From Bacteroidales bacterium (lineage in GTDB: Bacteria; Bacteroidota; Bacteroidia; Bacteroidales; WRGA01): DNA of 9,186 bases. Below the pieces are notes generated by a model, which searched no databases, was not told the origin of the DNA, and saw only the letters and a program-made list of their open reading frames with translations. Shown in pieces: positions 1-7,825 of this stretch. The DNA is taken from positions 1 to 9,186 of the forward strand of contig JAITHZ010000226.1 of assembly GCA_031279795.1 (NCBI GenBank). The letters run 5' to 3'. The first letter of the stretch is position 1. Each line of letters opens with the position of its first letter. The translations under genes and the position numbers were made by a program.

Positions 1-7
1 AACTCCT

Positions 8-29
8 AATTCTTAATTTTCAATTCTTA
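8..29. repeat. short AT-rich direct repeat
   Basis: The 8-base word AATTCTTA occurs at 8-15 and again at 22-29, a period of 14 bases, inside an AT-rich stretch at the left edge. No reading frame crosses bases 1-147 convincingly. The repeat may be chance in such AT-rich DNA, and I assign it no function. Confidence 0.3.
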
Positions 30-94
30 TTATTTTGATATGTTTATGTCTTGACAATCCCTTCCTGATTCTTGATTATTTTACGTCCATTATT

Positions 95-126
95 TTTGAT
101 AGTTATCTTAATTCATTGTATTTTTG
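95..126 (+). promoter_or_regulatory. Bacteroidetes-type promoter for the DUF2147/efflux block
   Basis: TTTG at 95-98 is followed after exactly 20 bases by TATTTTTG at 119-126. This fits the known Bacteroidetes consensus (TTTG, 19-21 bases, TAnnTTTG) completely. Transcription would start near 133, leaving a leader of roughly 15 bases before the ATG at 148. It is the only complete promoter match I found ahead of the efflux genes, so it may drive the whole block. The match is seen in the sequence; its activity is inferred. Confidence 0.6.
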
Positions 127-147
127 TGGCGTAAAAATTGACGAACT

Positions 148-588
148 ATGAAACTGACAGGAAAACTAACGGCAATCTTGATTGTGCTATTTTCAATTTC
201 GACAAAAGCACAAATTTCTTCAATAACAGGCGAATGGCAAACCGTAGATGACAAAAGCGGGGAGATTCGCGCATTGGTTAACATATTCAGGGCAAATGAC
301 GGAATGTACTACGGCAAAATAGAAAAAATGTATAAATATGCCGACGCCGTATGCATCCTGTGCGAAGGAAAAAACAAAGGACAGCCCGTATTGGGAATGA
401 TGATTATCCGACAAATGAAAGCCGATGGGAATGAATTGAAAGGGGGTAGCATTTTAGATCCCGAAACAGGGAAAGAGTATTATGTTACAATCAGTTATGA
501 TGCTAAAGCCGGAAAACTCAAATTGAGGGGTTCACTTGATAAACGTGGTATTTTTGGCAGAAATCAATATTGGATAAAACCCAATTAA
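148..588 (+). CDS. secreted DUF2147 family protein
   Basis: This 146-residue protein has a cleavable signal peptide: lysines at positions 2 and 6, a hydrophobic core at 7-18, and a likely cut after A21 in the T-K-A/Q context. It is therefore exported, probably to the periplasm. The mature part matches the DUF2147 pattern: G-x-W at 28-30, GKI at 57-59, a KGQPVLG block around 77-83, GG at 99-100 before I-x-D-P, and an RG...GR...W ending near 127-142. The family is a small beta-rich domain of unknown biochemical role. Two cysteines, C69 and C72, form a CxxC in the middle, which I would not assume is a redox site without comparing relatives. The gene follows a strong promoter and precedes the efflux adaptor by 57 bases with no terminator or good promoter between, so co-transcription is likely. 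The length is normal for the family and nothing looks broken. Confidence 0.87.
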   Translation: MKLTGKLTAILIVLFSISTKAQISSITGEWQTVDDKSGEIRALVNIFRANDGMYYGKIEKMYKYADAVCILCEGKNKGQPVLGMMIIRQMKADGNELKGGSILDPETGKEYYVTISYDAKAGKLKLRGSLDKRGIFGRNQYWIKPN

Positions 589-645
589 TGCTAAAACATA
601 CACCGAGTTAATGCAATAAACATGAATGAATAATACTAAAAGACA

Positions 646-1713
646 ATGAATAACAACCAGATAATATGCTGTATCCTGTTTGCCGCGCTGTTTTGTTCGT
701 GCGGAAAGAATGGCAAAAATTCTGACACGATAATCCGGACAGCCAAAATAGATACGGTACGGCTGTCGGGCAGGGTTCAGGAATCGGTTTATCCAGGAAA
801 AATAAAAGCAAACGCCGAAGCCAGTCTATCGTTCCGGATAGCCGGTTCAATTTTAAAAATTCCTCATAATGAAGGAGTTTTTGTCCGCAAAGGAACTGCT
901 ATCGCCATTCTTGATTCACGGGATTATGTGATACAGTTGTCGGCAACCGAAGCCGAGTATGGCCAGATAAAAGCAACAACCGAACGTGTCGTCGAGCTGT
1001 ATAATCGTGGCAGCGCCACCAAAGATGAATACGACAGAGCGGTTTCGGGCCTAAAGCAAATAAGCGCCAAATACGATTATCAGAAAAATCAGGTGGCCGA
1101 TACACGCTTGCTTGCGCCGTTTGACGGATACATCAAAGAAAGAATTCATCAGGAAGGCGAAACGGTTGGAGCTGGAATGCCCGTCATTGCGATGATTGGC
1201 AAAGGCGACTGGCAACTTGAAATCAACCTTCCGGTCAATGACTATACGCGCCGAAACGATTTCGCACGTTTTGAAGCTATTGTTTCAGCGGAAAAAGCAG
1301 CAACCCTGCCATTGGAACTGATAGAATTTTCCCCGCAGGGAAATGCAAATCAGCTGTACAGCGCAACATTCCGAATAAAACAAACCGACGGCGTAACGCT
1401 GGCTGCTGGAATGAGCGCCGAAGTGAGAGTCATTTATAAAACAACAGAAGAAGCCGTCTGCAAAATACCGGTAAGCGCCATGTTTGAACGCGACGGAAAA
1501 CCGCATGTGTGGATATATACTTCGGCCGATAAACCACTGGAATCAAGAAAAATAAAAGTAAAAGAGATGCAATACAGCGGCGACCTTGTCGTAACAGAAG
1601 GGCTGAAAGATGGAGAGCTGATACTTGTCGCCGGCGTTCACAGCATTAAAGAAGGCATGAAAGTCAAACCATTACCGCCAGTAAGCGTAACAAACGTGGG
1701 AGGACTGCTGTGA
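646..1713 (+). CDS. RND efflux periplasmic adaptor (membrane fusion protein), lipoprotein
   Basis: This 355-residue HlyD/AcrA-type adaptor would bridge the inner-membrane RND pump and the outer-membrane channel. The N-terminus has a short hydrophobic segment ending in F-C-S-C with C19 as the likely lipidated cysteine, so it is probably a membrane-anchored lipoprotein. Next come the first half of the lipoyl/barrel-sandwich domain (about 47-92, with the YPGKI and GxVLxI-like pieces), a short alpha-hairpin (about 95-153, containing the R-G-x-x-x-x-x-E-Y-D motif typical of these adaptors), and the second lipoyl half (about 154-190, with L-x-APFDGYI). Beta-barrel and membrane-proximal domains run to the end. 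Its stop codon TGA (1711-1713) shares its last base with the ATG of the permease, which implies translational coupling. The short hairpin suits contact with a TolC-type channel. No regulator gene is adjacent, so the transported compounds are unknown. Confidence 0.95.
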   Translation: MNNNQIICCILFAALFCSCGKNGKNSDTIIRTAKIDTVRLSGRVQESVYPGKIKANAEASLSFRIAGSILKIPHNEGVFVRKGTAIAILDSRDYVIQLSATEAEYGQIKATTERVVELYNRGSATKDEYDRAVSGLKQISAKYDYQKNQVADTRLLAPFDGYIKERIHQEGETVGAGMPVIAMIGKGDWQLEINLPVNDYTRRNDFARFEAIVSAEKAATLPLELIEFSPQGNANQLYSATFRIKQTDGVTLAAGMSAEVRVIYKTTEEAVCKIPVSAMFERDGKPHVWIYTSADKPLESRKIKVKEMQYSGDLVVTEGLKDGELILVAGVHSIKEGMKVKPLPPVSVTNVGGLL

Positions 1714-4700
1714 TGAACATAGCCGAACTATCGTTGAAAAACCGCTTGCTGGTCTATTTTATTGTACTGACATTGGTGATTGGGGGAATATTTTCCTTTT
1801 CGCGAATGGGGAAAATGGAAGATCCCGAACTGATTGTCAGATTAGCCCAAGTCGTAACGCTCTACCCCGGAGCATCGGCGCATGAAGTGGAACTGCAAAT
1901 CACAGACCCGCTGGAAAAAGCAATCCGGTCTATGTCGGGCATTGGAAGCGTAGAGTCGAAATCAAGCAACGATTATTCCATCATCCAGGTTGCGCTTGAC
2001 ATCACATTGCCGCAAAATGAAATCCAACAGTACTGGGACATGCTTCGCCGCAAAATAAACGATGCTTCCGTTTCGCTTCCGCCCGAAGCAAAAAAGCCCG
2101 TTGTGCTGGATGATTTCGGCGACGTCTACGGTTTGTTTTATGCATTTACATCTGACGGATTTTCTGAAAGAGAATTTAACGAATATATTGACAAAATAAA
2201 ACAGGAACTCTATTCCATTGAGGGAGTGGGAAAAGTAGCTTCTTACGGCGAAGCGTTTCCCTGCATTTACATCGACATCAGACAGGACAGACTGGCGCAT
2301 TTGGGCGTTCATTTCTACGAACTGGTGCAAACCATTCGCGGGCAAAATCAAATGGCTTATCCAGGCTACTTCAACAGTGGAAGCAGCCGTGTGCGCCTGC
2401 AGGTTTCCGATATGTACAACAGTGTAGAAGACATTGAAAATTTGTTGATCAGTGGACATGAAAACGATCAGCTCCGGTTGAAAGATATTGCCACGGTTCA
2501 CAGTGGCATAAGCGAGCCGGTGCGCTACAGCATGAGATACGACGGACAGGCGGCAATCGGGCTGGCCGTATCCATGTCGCCCGGACATGACATTACGCAG
2601 CTGGGAGAAAAGGTTGAGGCTCGTCTGAAAGAACTGAAAGTGAAGGGAAATATTCCGTTAGGTGTTGAATATCACAAGATTTTTTTTCAATCCGATCGCG
2701 TCAGGGAATCCATTGGCGTTTTTCTGGAAAATTTGATTGAAGCCATTCTAATTGTAATTTTTGTGCTGATGGTAGCACTGGGATTCCGAAGCGGAATTAT
2801 TTTAGGTACAAATCTGCTGGTTATTGTATTAGGTTCTTTTATCATATTGAACATGGCCGACGGAACATTGCAGCGCGTATCGCTTGGCGCACTGGTTTTG
2901 GCATTGGGAATGCTGGTTGACGACGCCGTAGTGGTAATCGACGGAATTTTGGTTGATACGCAGCGCGGCCTGCCATACCCTCAAAATCTGACAAATACGG
3001 CACGAAAAACGGCTTTTCCCCTGCTTGGAGCTACGCTCATTGCAATCCTTGCCTTTTTCCCGATATTCCTGTCGCCGGATATGGCTGGAATTTACGTGCG
3101 CGACATGTTTATCGTTCTGGCTGTGTCGCTGTTTATCAGTTGGATATTATCGGTAACATTTGCACCTATTCAGGCTGATATTTTTCTGAAATTCAATAAA
3201 AAAAGAGAAAAAAAGGAAGTCTTTACCGGCAAATTTTATACCGGATTGCGCATAGTACTTATGTTTGTACTGCGCCGTCAGTTGCTGACTCTGTCGATTG
3301 CTGCGCTGCTGCTTGTGCTTAGCGGCGTCGGATTCTTGTTTGTGCGGCAGGGATTTTTCCCCGATTTTACATACGAACAAGCTTATATTGAGTACCGAAT
3401 GCCGGAAGGAACGCATAGCAATCAGGTAAAAGCCGATTTACAGGAAATGGAACAACAACTCCTTGCTCGTGAAGACATTGTACATGTAACATCCAGCTAT
3501 GGCGCTACACCTTTCCGTTACAATCTGGTTCGGTCGATTTCTGAACCGTCGCTGGCTTATGGCGAACTTATTGTCGACTTTACTTCCCACAAGGCAATGC
3601 AAAACGCATTACCCAGTTTGCAGAAAGAACTGTCGGAAAACTATCCGCAGGCATACGTTCGCATAAAGAAATACAACCTGATGTATAAACCTTATCCGAT
3701 AGAGGTGATGTTCAGCGGTCCTGATCCTGCGATATTGAAAGACCTGACAGCAAAGGCGCAGCAGATAATGCATGACGAACCTTCTATCATGCTGGTTACC
3801 AGCAACTGGGAAGCTAAAACACCTGTCCTGTCCATTCGTTACGATCAGAGTAAGGCGCGGGAAGCTGGCGTTTCGCGTTCCGACGTGGCGCTGTCGCTTC
3901 TATCGGCTACCGACGGAATACCCATCGGCAGATGGTATAACGGCTCAACATCCGAGCCGCTTTATTTGAGAAGTGTTGATTTGCAGGGCGAACAGATTGA
4001 AGATATCAACCATATTCCTGTTTCTGCTGCACTTCCTTCGCTAAACATGTTAAACAAAGAAAGCATTGTGAATGTTTTTATGGGTAACAAAAGCATGTCG
4101 GCTATTATTTCCGATATGATGCGGCCATCGCTGCTCGGACAGATTAGCGACGGCGTCGAACTGCAATGGGAAGAACCCGTAGTGAGACGTTACAACGGGC
4201 AACGCGCTATCCGCGCTCAATGCAACAACATGTTCGGGTACACGCCCGAACAGTCGCGTAACCGTATAAAGGAGAAAATTGAACAAATACCGCTCCCTGA
4301 AGGATACCGGCAGAGCTGGCTGGGCGAAGCGCAGGCAAAAGGCGAATCGACTCGTTATCTCTTTGCTGGCGTACCTCTTTCCATCGTATTGATGTTTGCA
4401 ATTCTGATCTTGTTGTTTAAGGACTGGAAAAAGCCACTCATTGTCTTTTTGTGCATCCCTTTGGCTGCCATTGGGATTATCGGTGGACTGCTGATTAGCG
4501 GAAAAGAATTTGGCTTCGTTGCTATTGTCGCGTCGTTGGGATTGATGGGAATGATGGTACGCAACGGTATCGTGCTGCTGGAAGAAGTGATGCGGCAGGA
4601 AGCCGCCGGCGTCGAACCGGTAAAAGCGCTGCTGACGGCGTCGCTGTCGCGCTTCCGTCCGGTTGTGATGGCCGCAACTACCTCTATCGTCGGGATAATT

Positions 4701-4835
4701 CCTCTGCTGTCGGACGTACTATTTGGTTCGCTGGCTGTCGTGATTATGAGTGGCCTGACTGTTGGTACAATTATTACCTTGCTGATTATTCCAGTACTGT
4801 ATGCATTGTTTTATCGAATAAAAGTCAAAAATTAA
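1713..4835 (+). CDS. RND efflux transporter permease (AcrB/HAE1-like)
   Basis: This inner-membrane pump of about 1040 residues, full length for the family, exchanges protons for exported compounds. Both repeats are present: TM1 near residues 12-30, then a large periplasmic loop, a TM2-6 cluster (about 335-485), TM7 (about 520-540), a second periplasmic loop, and TM8-12 (about 875-1035). Numbered from the ATG, TM4 carries the paired proton-relay aspartates D403 and D404 in a GMLVDDAVVV context, equivalent to D407/D408 of AcrB. In TM10 the site of the AcrB lysine K940 is an arginine, R950, followed by N951. After TM1 it has K-M-E-D-P-E, typical of a non-AcrB branch of the superfamily. I start at ATG 1713, which overlaps the adaptor's stop by one base; a GTG at 1710 directly before it is possible and adds one residue. 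It is the second of three genes of a complete pump. Confidence 0.96.
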   Translation: MNIAELSLKNRLLVYFIVLTLVIGGIFSFSRMGKMEDPELIVRLAQVVTLYPGASAHEVELQITDPLEKAIRSMSGIGSVESKSSNDYSIIQVALDITLPQNEIQQYWDMLRRKINDASVSLPPEAKKPVVLDDFGDVYGLFYAFTSDGFSEREFNEYIDKIKQELYSIEGVGKVASYGEAFPCIYIDIRQDRLAHLGVHFYELVQTIRGQNQMAYPGYFNSGSSRVRLQVSDMYNSVEDIENLLISGHENDQLRLKDIATVHSGISEPVRYSMRYDGQAAIGLAVSMSPGHDITQLGEKVEARLKELKVKGNIPLGVEYHKIFFQSDRVRESIGVFLENLIEAILIVIFVLMVALGFRSGIILGTNLLVIVLGSFIILNMADGTLQRVSLGALVLALGMLVDDAVVVIDGILVDTQRGLPYPQNLTNTARKTAFPLLGATLIAILAFFPIFLSPDMAGIYVRDMFIVLAVSLFISWILSVTFAPIQADIFLKFNKKREKKEVFTGKFYTGLRIVLMFVLRRQLLTLSIAALLLVLSGVGFLFVRQGFFPDFTYEQAYIEYRMPEGTHSNQVKADLQEMEQQLLAREDIVHVTSSYGATPFRYNLVRSISEPSLAYGELIVDFTSHKAMQNALPSLQKELSENYPQAYVRIKKYNLMYKPYPIEVMFSGPDPAILKDLTAKAQQIMHDEPSIMLVTSNWEAKTPVLSIRYDQSKAREAGVSRSDVALSLLSATDGIPIGRWYNGSTSEPLYLRSVDLQGEQIEDINHIPVSAALPSLNMLNKESIVNVFMGNKSMSAIISDMMRPSLLGQISDGVELQWEEPVVRRYNGQRAIRAQCNNMFGYTPEQSRNRIKEKIEQIPLPEGYRQSWLGEAQAKGESTRYLFAGVPLSIVLMFAILILLFKDWKKPLIVFLCIPLAAIGIIGGLLISGKEFGFVAIVASLGLMGMMVRNGIVLLEEVMRQEAAGVEPVKALLTASLSRFRPVVMAATTSIVGIIPLLSDVLFGSLAVVIMSGLTVGTIITLLIIPVLYALFYRIKVKN

Positions 4836-4852
4836 TAATTAAAATTAACATT

Positions 4853-6265
4853 ATGAACTGTACTGCAATACGCAACACGCTTGTCGCTGTTTTTTTTCTT
4901 GTCGGAAGTCTTTCATTATATGCGCAAACAAGTCTCACGCTGGACAGTTGCCGAATACTTGCACTGACCAATAACCGTCAGGCAAAAGAAGCGAAAATGC
5001 AGGTGGAAAAAATGAATGCCGAAGTAAAGGCTTACCGTGCAAATTTTTTCCCTCGCGTTTCAGCGCAGGGTACCTATTTCCATTCAACAGGCAACTTCAG
5101 CTACAACAGGCACATAAACCTGCTGGAGGGCGTTAATCTGTCCCAGCTGATTGAACTCGGAAACCTTACGCCGGAACAACTCCTGATGCTTGGACAACTC
5201 ACTCAGCTGGCGAATTTCGATATTTCGTTGAGTATTCGTCCTGAAAATATTTTCATGGCAGGCATACAAGTGGAACAACCAATTTATATGGGAGGAAAAA
5301 TATACAGTGCATACAAAATGGCGCAAACAGGACGGCAAATAGCGCAGCTAAATATAGAGCGTTCCAACTCCGAAATCATTCTCAAAACGGATGAAGCCTA
5401 CTGGCTGTATGTGAAGGTCAACGCATTGCAAGAAACGGCGCAGGCCTATCGCGATGCTGTGCTGCAAGTACGGAAGGATGCGGAAAATGCCCTGGAAGCA
5501 GGCATGGTTTCAAAAAATGACTTGATGAAAGTGCAAGTAAAACAAGGTGAGGCTGAATTGATGATTCGACAGACGGAAAATGGACGACGGCTGGCTCGCA
5601 TGAACCTGTGCATGTTGCTTGGCGTGCGGCTGTCGGAAGAAATTGTTCCAGCCGACACGCTTTCGGACGAACTTCCCGTTCTGCCGGAAGCAATACCCGA
5701 CGCCACCATACGAACGGAATATGTCATGCTGCAAAAACAGCTGGATGTGAAAAAGCAACAGGTGAATCTTGCGCGAAGCGAATTTTTGCCGCAATTGGGC
5801 GTTTCGGGTGGTTACACATACCTGGATGGGGCGAAATTCAATGATTACAAGCTGTTTAATGACGGAGGCTTTTCCATAGCCTTGTCGTTGAAAATTCCCA
5901 TTGTACATGGCGGAGAGGGAATTAACCGTGTGCGTTCGGCAAAAGCTGATTTGTATACTGCAGCATATCAGATGGATGAAATGACCGACAAATTGCAGAT
6001 GGAAATTGTTCAAGCATACAATGCGTTCGACGAAGCCATCCTGTCTACAGTCATCGCCCGAAACGAATACCGGCAAACGGAGGAAAATCTGCGCGTCATA
6101 AGCGACCGTCATGAACTGGGACTTGAAAACCTTTCGTCGTTGCTCGAAGCTCAAGCGCTCTGGAAAGAGGCATGGAGCAAATACATCGAAGCCAAAGTCA
6201 CCCTCCGCACAGCCGAATCCAACTACAAACGCACCGTCGGGACGCAATTCATTTCTCCCAACTGA
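4853..6265 (+). CDS. TolC-family outer-membrane efflux channel
   Basis: This 470-residue outer membrane efflux protein (OEP family) would form the trimeric exit duct for the adjacent RND pump. It has a signal peptide with a hydrophobic core at about 9-22 and a likely cut after A24 (L-Y-A/Q). The mature part begins S-L-T-L-D-x-C-R-x-L-A-L-x-x-N, the usual start of the first OEP repeat. Long heptad-rich helices follow around 35-60, 170-240 and 275-300, with the second repeat at about 360-455, including the H-E-L-G-L-x-x-L-x-x-L-L-E-A-Q motif near the end. The internal duplication and length are normal. It starts 17 bases after the permease stop with no Shine-Dalgarno sequence but an A-rich leader, as usual in Bacteroidetes. 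Its stop lies 10 bases from the stop of larB, which converges on it, and I see no hairpin terminator between them. Confidence 0.95.
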   Translation: MNCTAIRNTLVAVFFLVGSLSLYAQTSLTLDSCRILALTNNRQAKEAKMQVEKMNAEVKAYRANFFPRVSAQGTYFHSTGNFSYNRHINLLEGVNLSQLIELGNLTPEQLLMLGQLTQLANFDISLSIRPENIFMAGIQVEQPIYMGGKIYSAYKMAQTGRQIAQLNIERSNSEIILKTDEAYWLYVKVNALQETAQAYRDAVLQVRKDAENALEAGMVSKNDLMKVQVKQGEAELMIRQTENGRRLARMNLCMLLGVRLSEEIVPADTLSDELPVLPEAIPDATIRTEYVMLQKQLDVKKQQVNLARSEFLPQLGVSGGYTYLDGAKFNDYKLFNDGGFSIALSLKIPIVHGGEGINRVRSAKADLYTAAYQMDEMTDKLQMEIVQAYNAFDEAILSTVIARNEYRQTEENLRVISDRHELGLENLSSLLEAQALWKEAWSKYIEAKVTLRTAESNYKRTVGTQFISPN

Positions 6266-6275
6266 CTGCCGCCAT

Positions 6276-7025
6276 TCAGCGATTGATTCCGTTGATGGAG
6301 CTGGCGATGTATGCAGCGCCAAATCCGTTGTCAATATTGACTGTGGCAACCCCGTTGGCGCATGAATTGAGCATGGCCAGCAACGCCGCAACGCCACCGA
6401 AACTTGCGCCATATCCAACACTGGTTGGCACTGCAATAACAGGCTTGTCCACCAGACCACCAACAACGCTGGCCAATGCGCCTTCCATACCGGCTATGAC
6501 GATGATGACGTTGGCGGAGGCTACAGAGTCCAGTTTTGCAAGCAAGCGATGAATCCCTGCCACGCCTACATCGCACAGAAGTTCGACGTCGTTTCCAAGA
6601 AATTCAGCCGTAACAAACGCTTCTTCTGCTACCGGTAAATCGGAGGTTCCGGCCGTGATAATCAAAATTTTCCCTGTCCCGTTTTTTTCTACCGCCTTAC
6701 GTCTGACAACGATGGTACGTGCCGCTGGATTCCATTCCGCATCGGGATAAAGATTCCTAACAGCCTCTGCAACCGCTTCTGATGCTCTGGTTGCCAGCAC
6801 GTTGCTGTCGCCCGTTTCGAGCAGATTGCGCATGATGCCTTCGATTTGCTGTATGCTTTTTCCGGCACAGTAAATCACTTCGGGGCAACCATTGCGTATC
6901 TTCCGGTGATGGTCAATTACGGCATAGCCCAAATCGTCGAATGGCTTTGTTTTCAAGCGCCGTTCGGCTTCGTCAAGCGTAATGTTGCCTGCTTTAACTT
7001 CTTCCAGTAATTTTCGTACGTCCAT
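6276..7025 (-). CDS. larB: nickel pincer cofactor biosynthesis protein LarB
   Basis: LarB carries out the first step of nickel-pincer nucleotide cofactor synthesis: it carboxylates the pyridine ring of nicotinic acid adenine dinucleotide and hydrolyses it to release AMP. The 249-residue length is normal. An N-terminal helical region opens with M-D-V-R-K-L-L and contains L-D-E-A-E-R-R-L. It is followed by the L-G-Y-A-V-I-D-H-H-R segment (D38) and G-C-P-E-V-I-Y. From about residue 118 there is a PurE-like fold: ITAGTSDLPVAEEA at 123-136, D-V-G-V-A-G-I-H at 152-159, A-G-M-E-G-A at 178-183 with E181, P-T-S-V-G-Y-G near 200-206, and C222 before V-N-I-D-N-G-F-G-A. E181 and C222 fall where active-site residues of LarB are expected. 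The gene starts 4 bases after the larE stop, so the two are surely one transcript. No larC or lactate racemase gene is in the window. Confidence 0.95.
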   Translation of the reverse strand: MDVRKLLEEVKAGNITLDEAERRLKTKPFDDLGYAVIDHHRKIRNGCPEVIYCAGKSIQQIEGIMRNLLETGDSNVLATRASEAVAEAVRNLYPDAEWNPAARTIVVRRKAVEKNGTGKILIITAGTSDLPVAEEAFVTAEFLGNDVELLCDVGVAGIHRLLAKLDSVASANVIIVIAGMEGALASVVGGLVDKPVIAVPTSVGYGASFGGVAALLAMLNSCANGVATVNIDNGFGAAYIASSINGINR

Positions 7026-7029
7026 ATTC

Positions 7030-7809
7030 TCAATTCATGCTACCGCTCCGAAAACCTTCCAAATCGAGCGTTATATATTTGAAACCAAGAGATTTAATTT
7101 CATTTACTATTTCTGGCGTATTCAAGATGACGTTGAAATATGCTTGCGGAGCTTCAATTCGGGCAATTGTGTCGTGCCAGCGAACGCGGCATCCTTCCAT
7201 GCCTCGCGTGCGAAGCGTCTCTTCGGCCGCTTCCACTGTTGCCAGACGCTCGCGGGTGATTTCGCTCCCATACGGAATCCGCGACGACAGACATGCGTTG
7301 GCTGGCTTATCCCACGTTACTACACCCAACTGCTTGCTGTACAGACGAATATCTGCTTTCGTGAGGCCACATTCTGCCAGCGGACTGATGACGCCCATCT
7401 CGTTGCCAGCTTTTATTCCCGGACGATAAGGCGACAGTGCATCATCGGCATTTTGTCCGTCGGCAACACAGTCAATGCCGTTTCGATGCGCAACGTCCTT
7501 TATCAGAGTGTAATTATTTCGTTTGCAAAAATAGCATCGCATCCGGTTGTTTTCGGCAAATTCAGCTGATTCGAAGGGATTTTCTCCCACGATTTCGTAC
7601 CTGACGCCTAACTTTTCAAGAATATCGACGGCTGCATCCTTGTCGCGGCGTGCAAGTACCGGCGAATCTACCAATACAGCCATCGCATTGTTTCCCAGCA
7701 CATCGTAAGCAACATGCAGAAGAAATGCAGAATCAACCCCGCCAGAATACGCAATGCATAACTTGCCACAGGCCATTAGCCTGTTTTTTAATTTTTCTAA
7801 CTTTGCCAT
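7030..7809 (-). CDS. larE: LarE, ATP-dependent sulfur transferase for nickel pincer cofactor
   Basis: LarE activates the carboxylates made by LarB with ATP and replaces oxygen with sulfur, giving the thiocarboxylates that hold nickel. The protein is 259 residues. The PP-loop ATP-binding motif SGGVDS is at 22-27, followed by an N-type ATP pyrophosphatase fold with D-G-x-N-x-D-D near 116-122 and a C-terminal region ending F-R-S-G-S-M-N. Three cysteines stand out: C92 and C95 in R-C-Y-F-C-K, and C173 in N-A-C-L-S-S-R. C173 is equivalent to the sulfur-donor C176 of the Lactobacillus enzyme. The additional CxxC is known from LarE versions that bind a [4Fe-4S] cluster, so this copy may be catalytic rather than sacrificial. 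I start at the ATG ending at base 7809. The frame stays open to 7986, but the promoter at 7857-7887 lies inside that extension and the extra residues do not look like LarE. Confidence 0.95.
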   Translation of the reverse strand: MAKLEKLKNRLMACGKLCIAYSGGVDSAFLLHVAYDVLGNNAMAVLVDSPVLARRDKDAAVDILEKLGVRYEIVGENPFESAEFAENNRMRCYFCKRNNYTLIKDVAHRNGIDCVADGQNADDALSPYRPGIKAGNEMGVISPLAECGLTKADIRLYSKQLGVVTWDKPANACLSSRIPYGSEITRERLATVEAAEETLRTRGMEGCRVRWHDTIARIEAPQAYFNVILNTPEIVNEIKSLGFKYITLDLEGFRSGSMN

Positions 7810-7825
7810 AAATCGTATTGAATAA

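Noticed and set aside
549..556. TATTTTTG box near the end of the DUF2147 gene as a separate promoter for the efflux genes
   Set aside because: There is no TTTG 19-21 bases upstream; the nearest TTG-containing word is 23 bases away. A weak internal promoter is possible but not supported.
1962..2588. Open frame of 208 codons on the minus strand inside the RND permease
   Set aside because: It is a shadow of a conserved gene, with no start context and no domain.
5510..6466. Long open frame of 318 codons on the minus strand
   Set aside because: It lies antisense to the well-supported TolC-family gene and overlaps the end of larB in another frame. Its composition is that of a shadow frame, rich in Cys, His and Gln with no recognisable domain.
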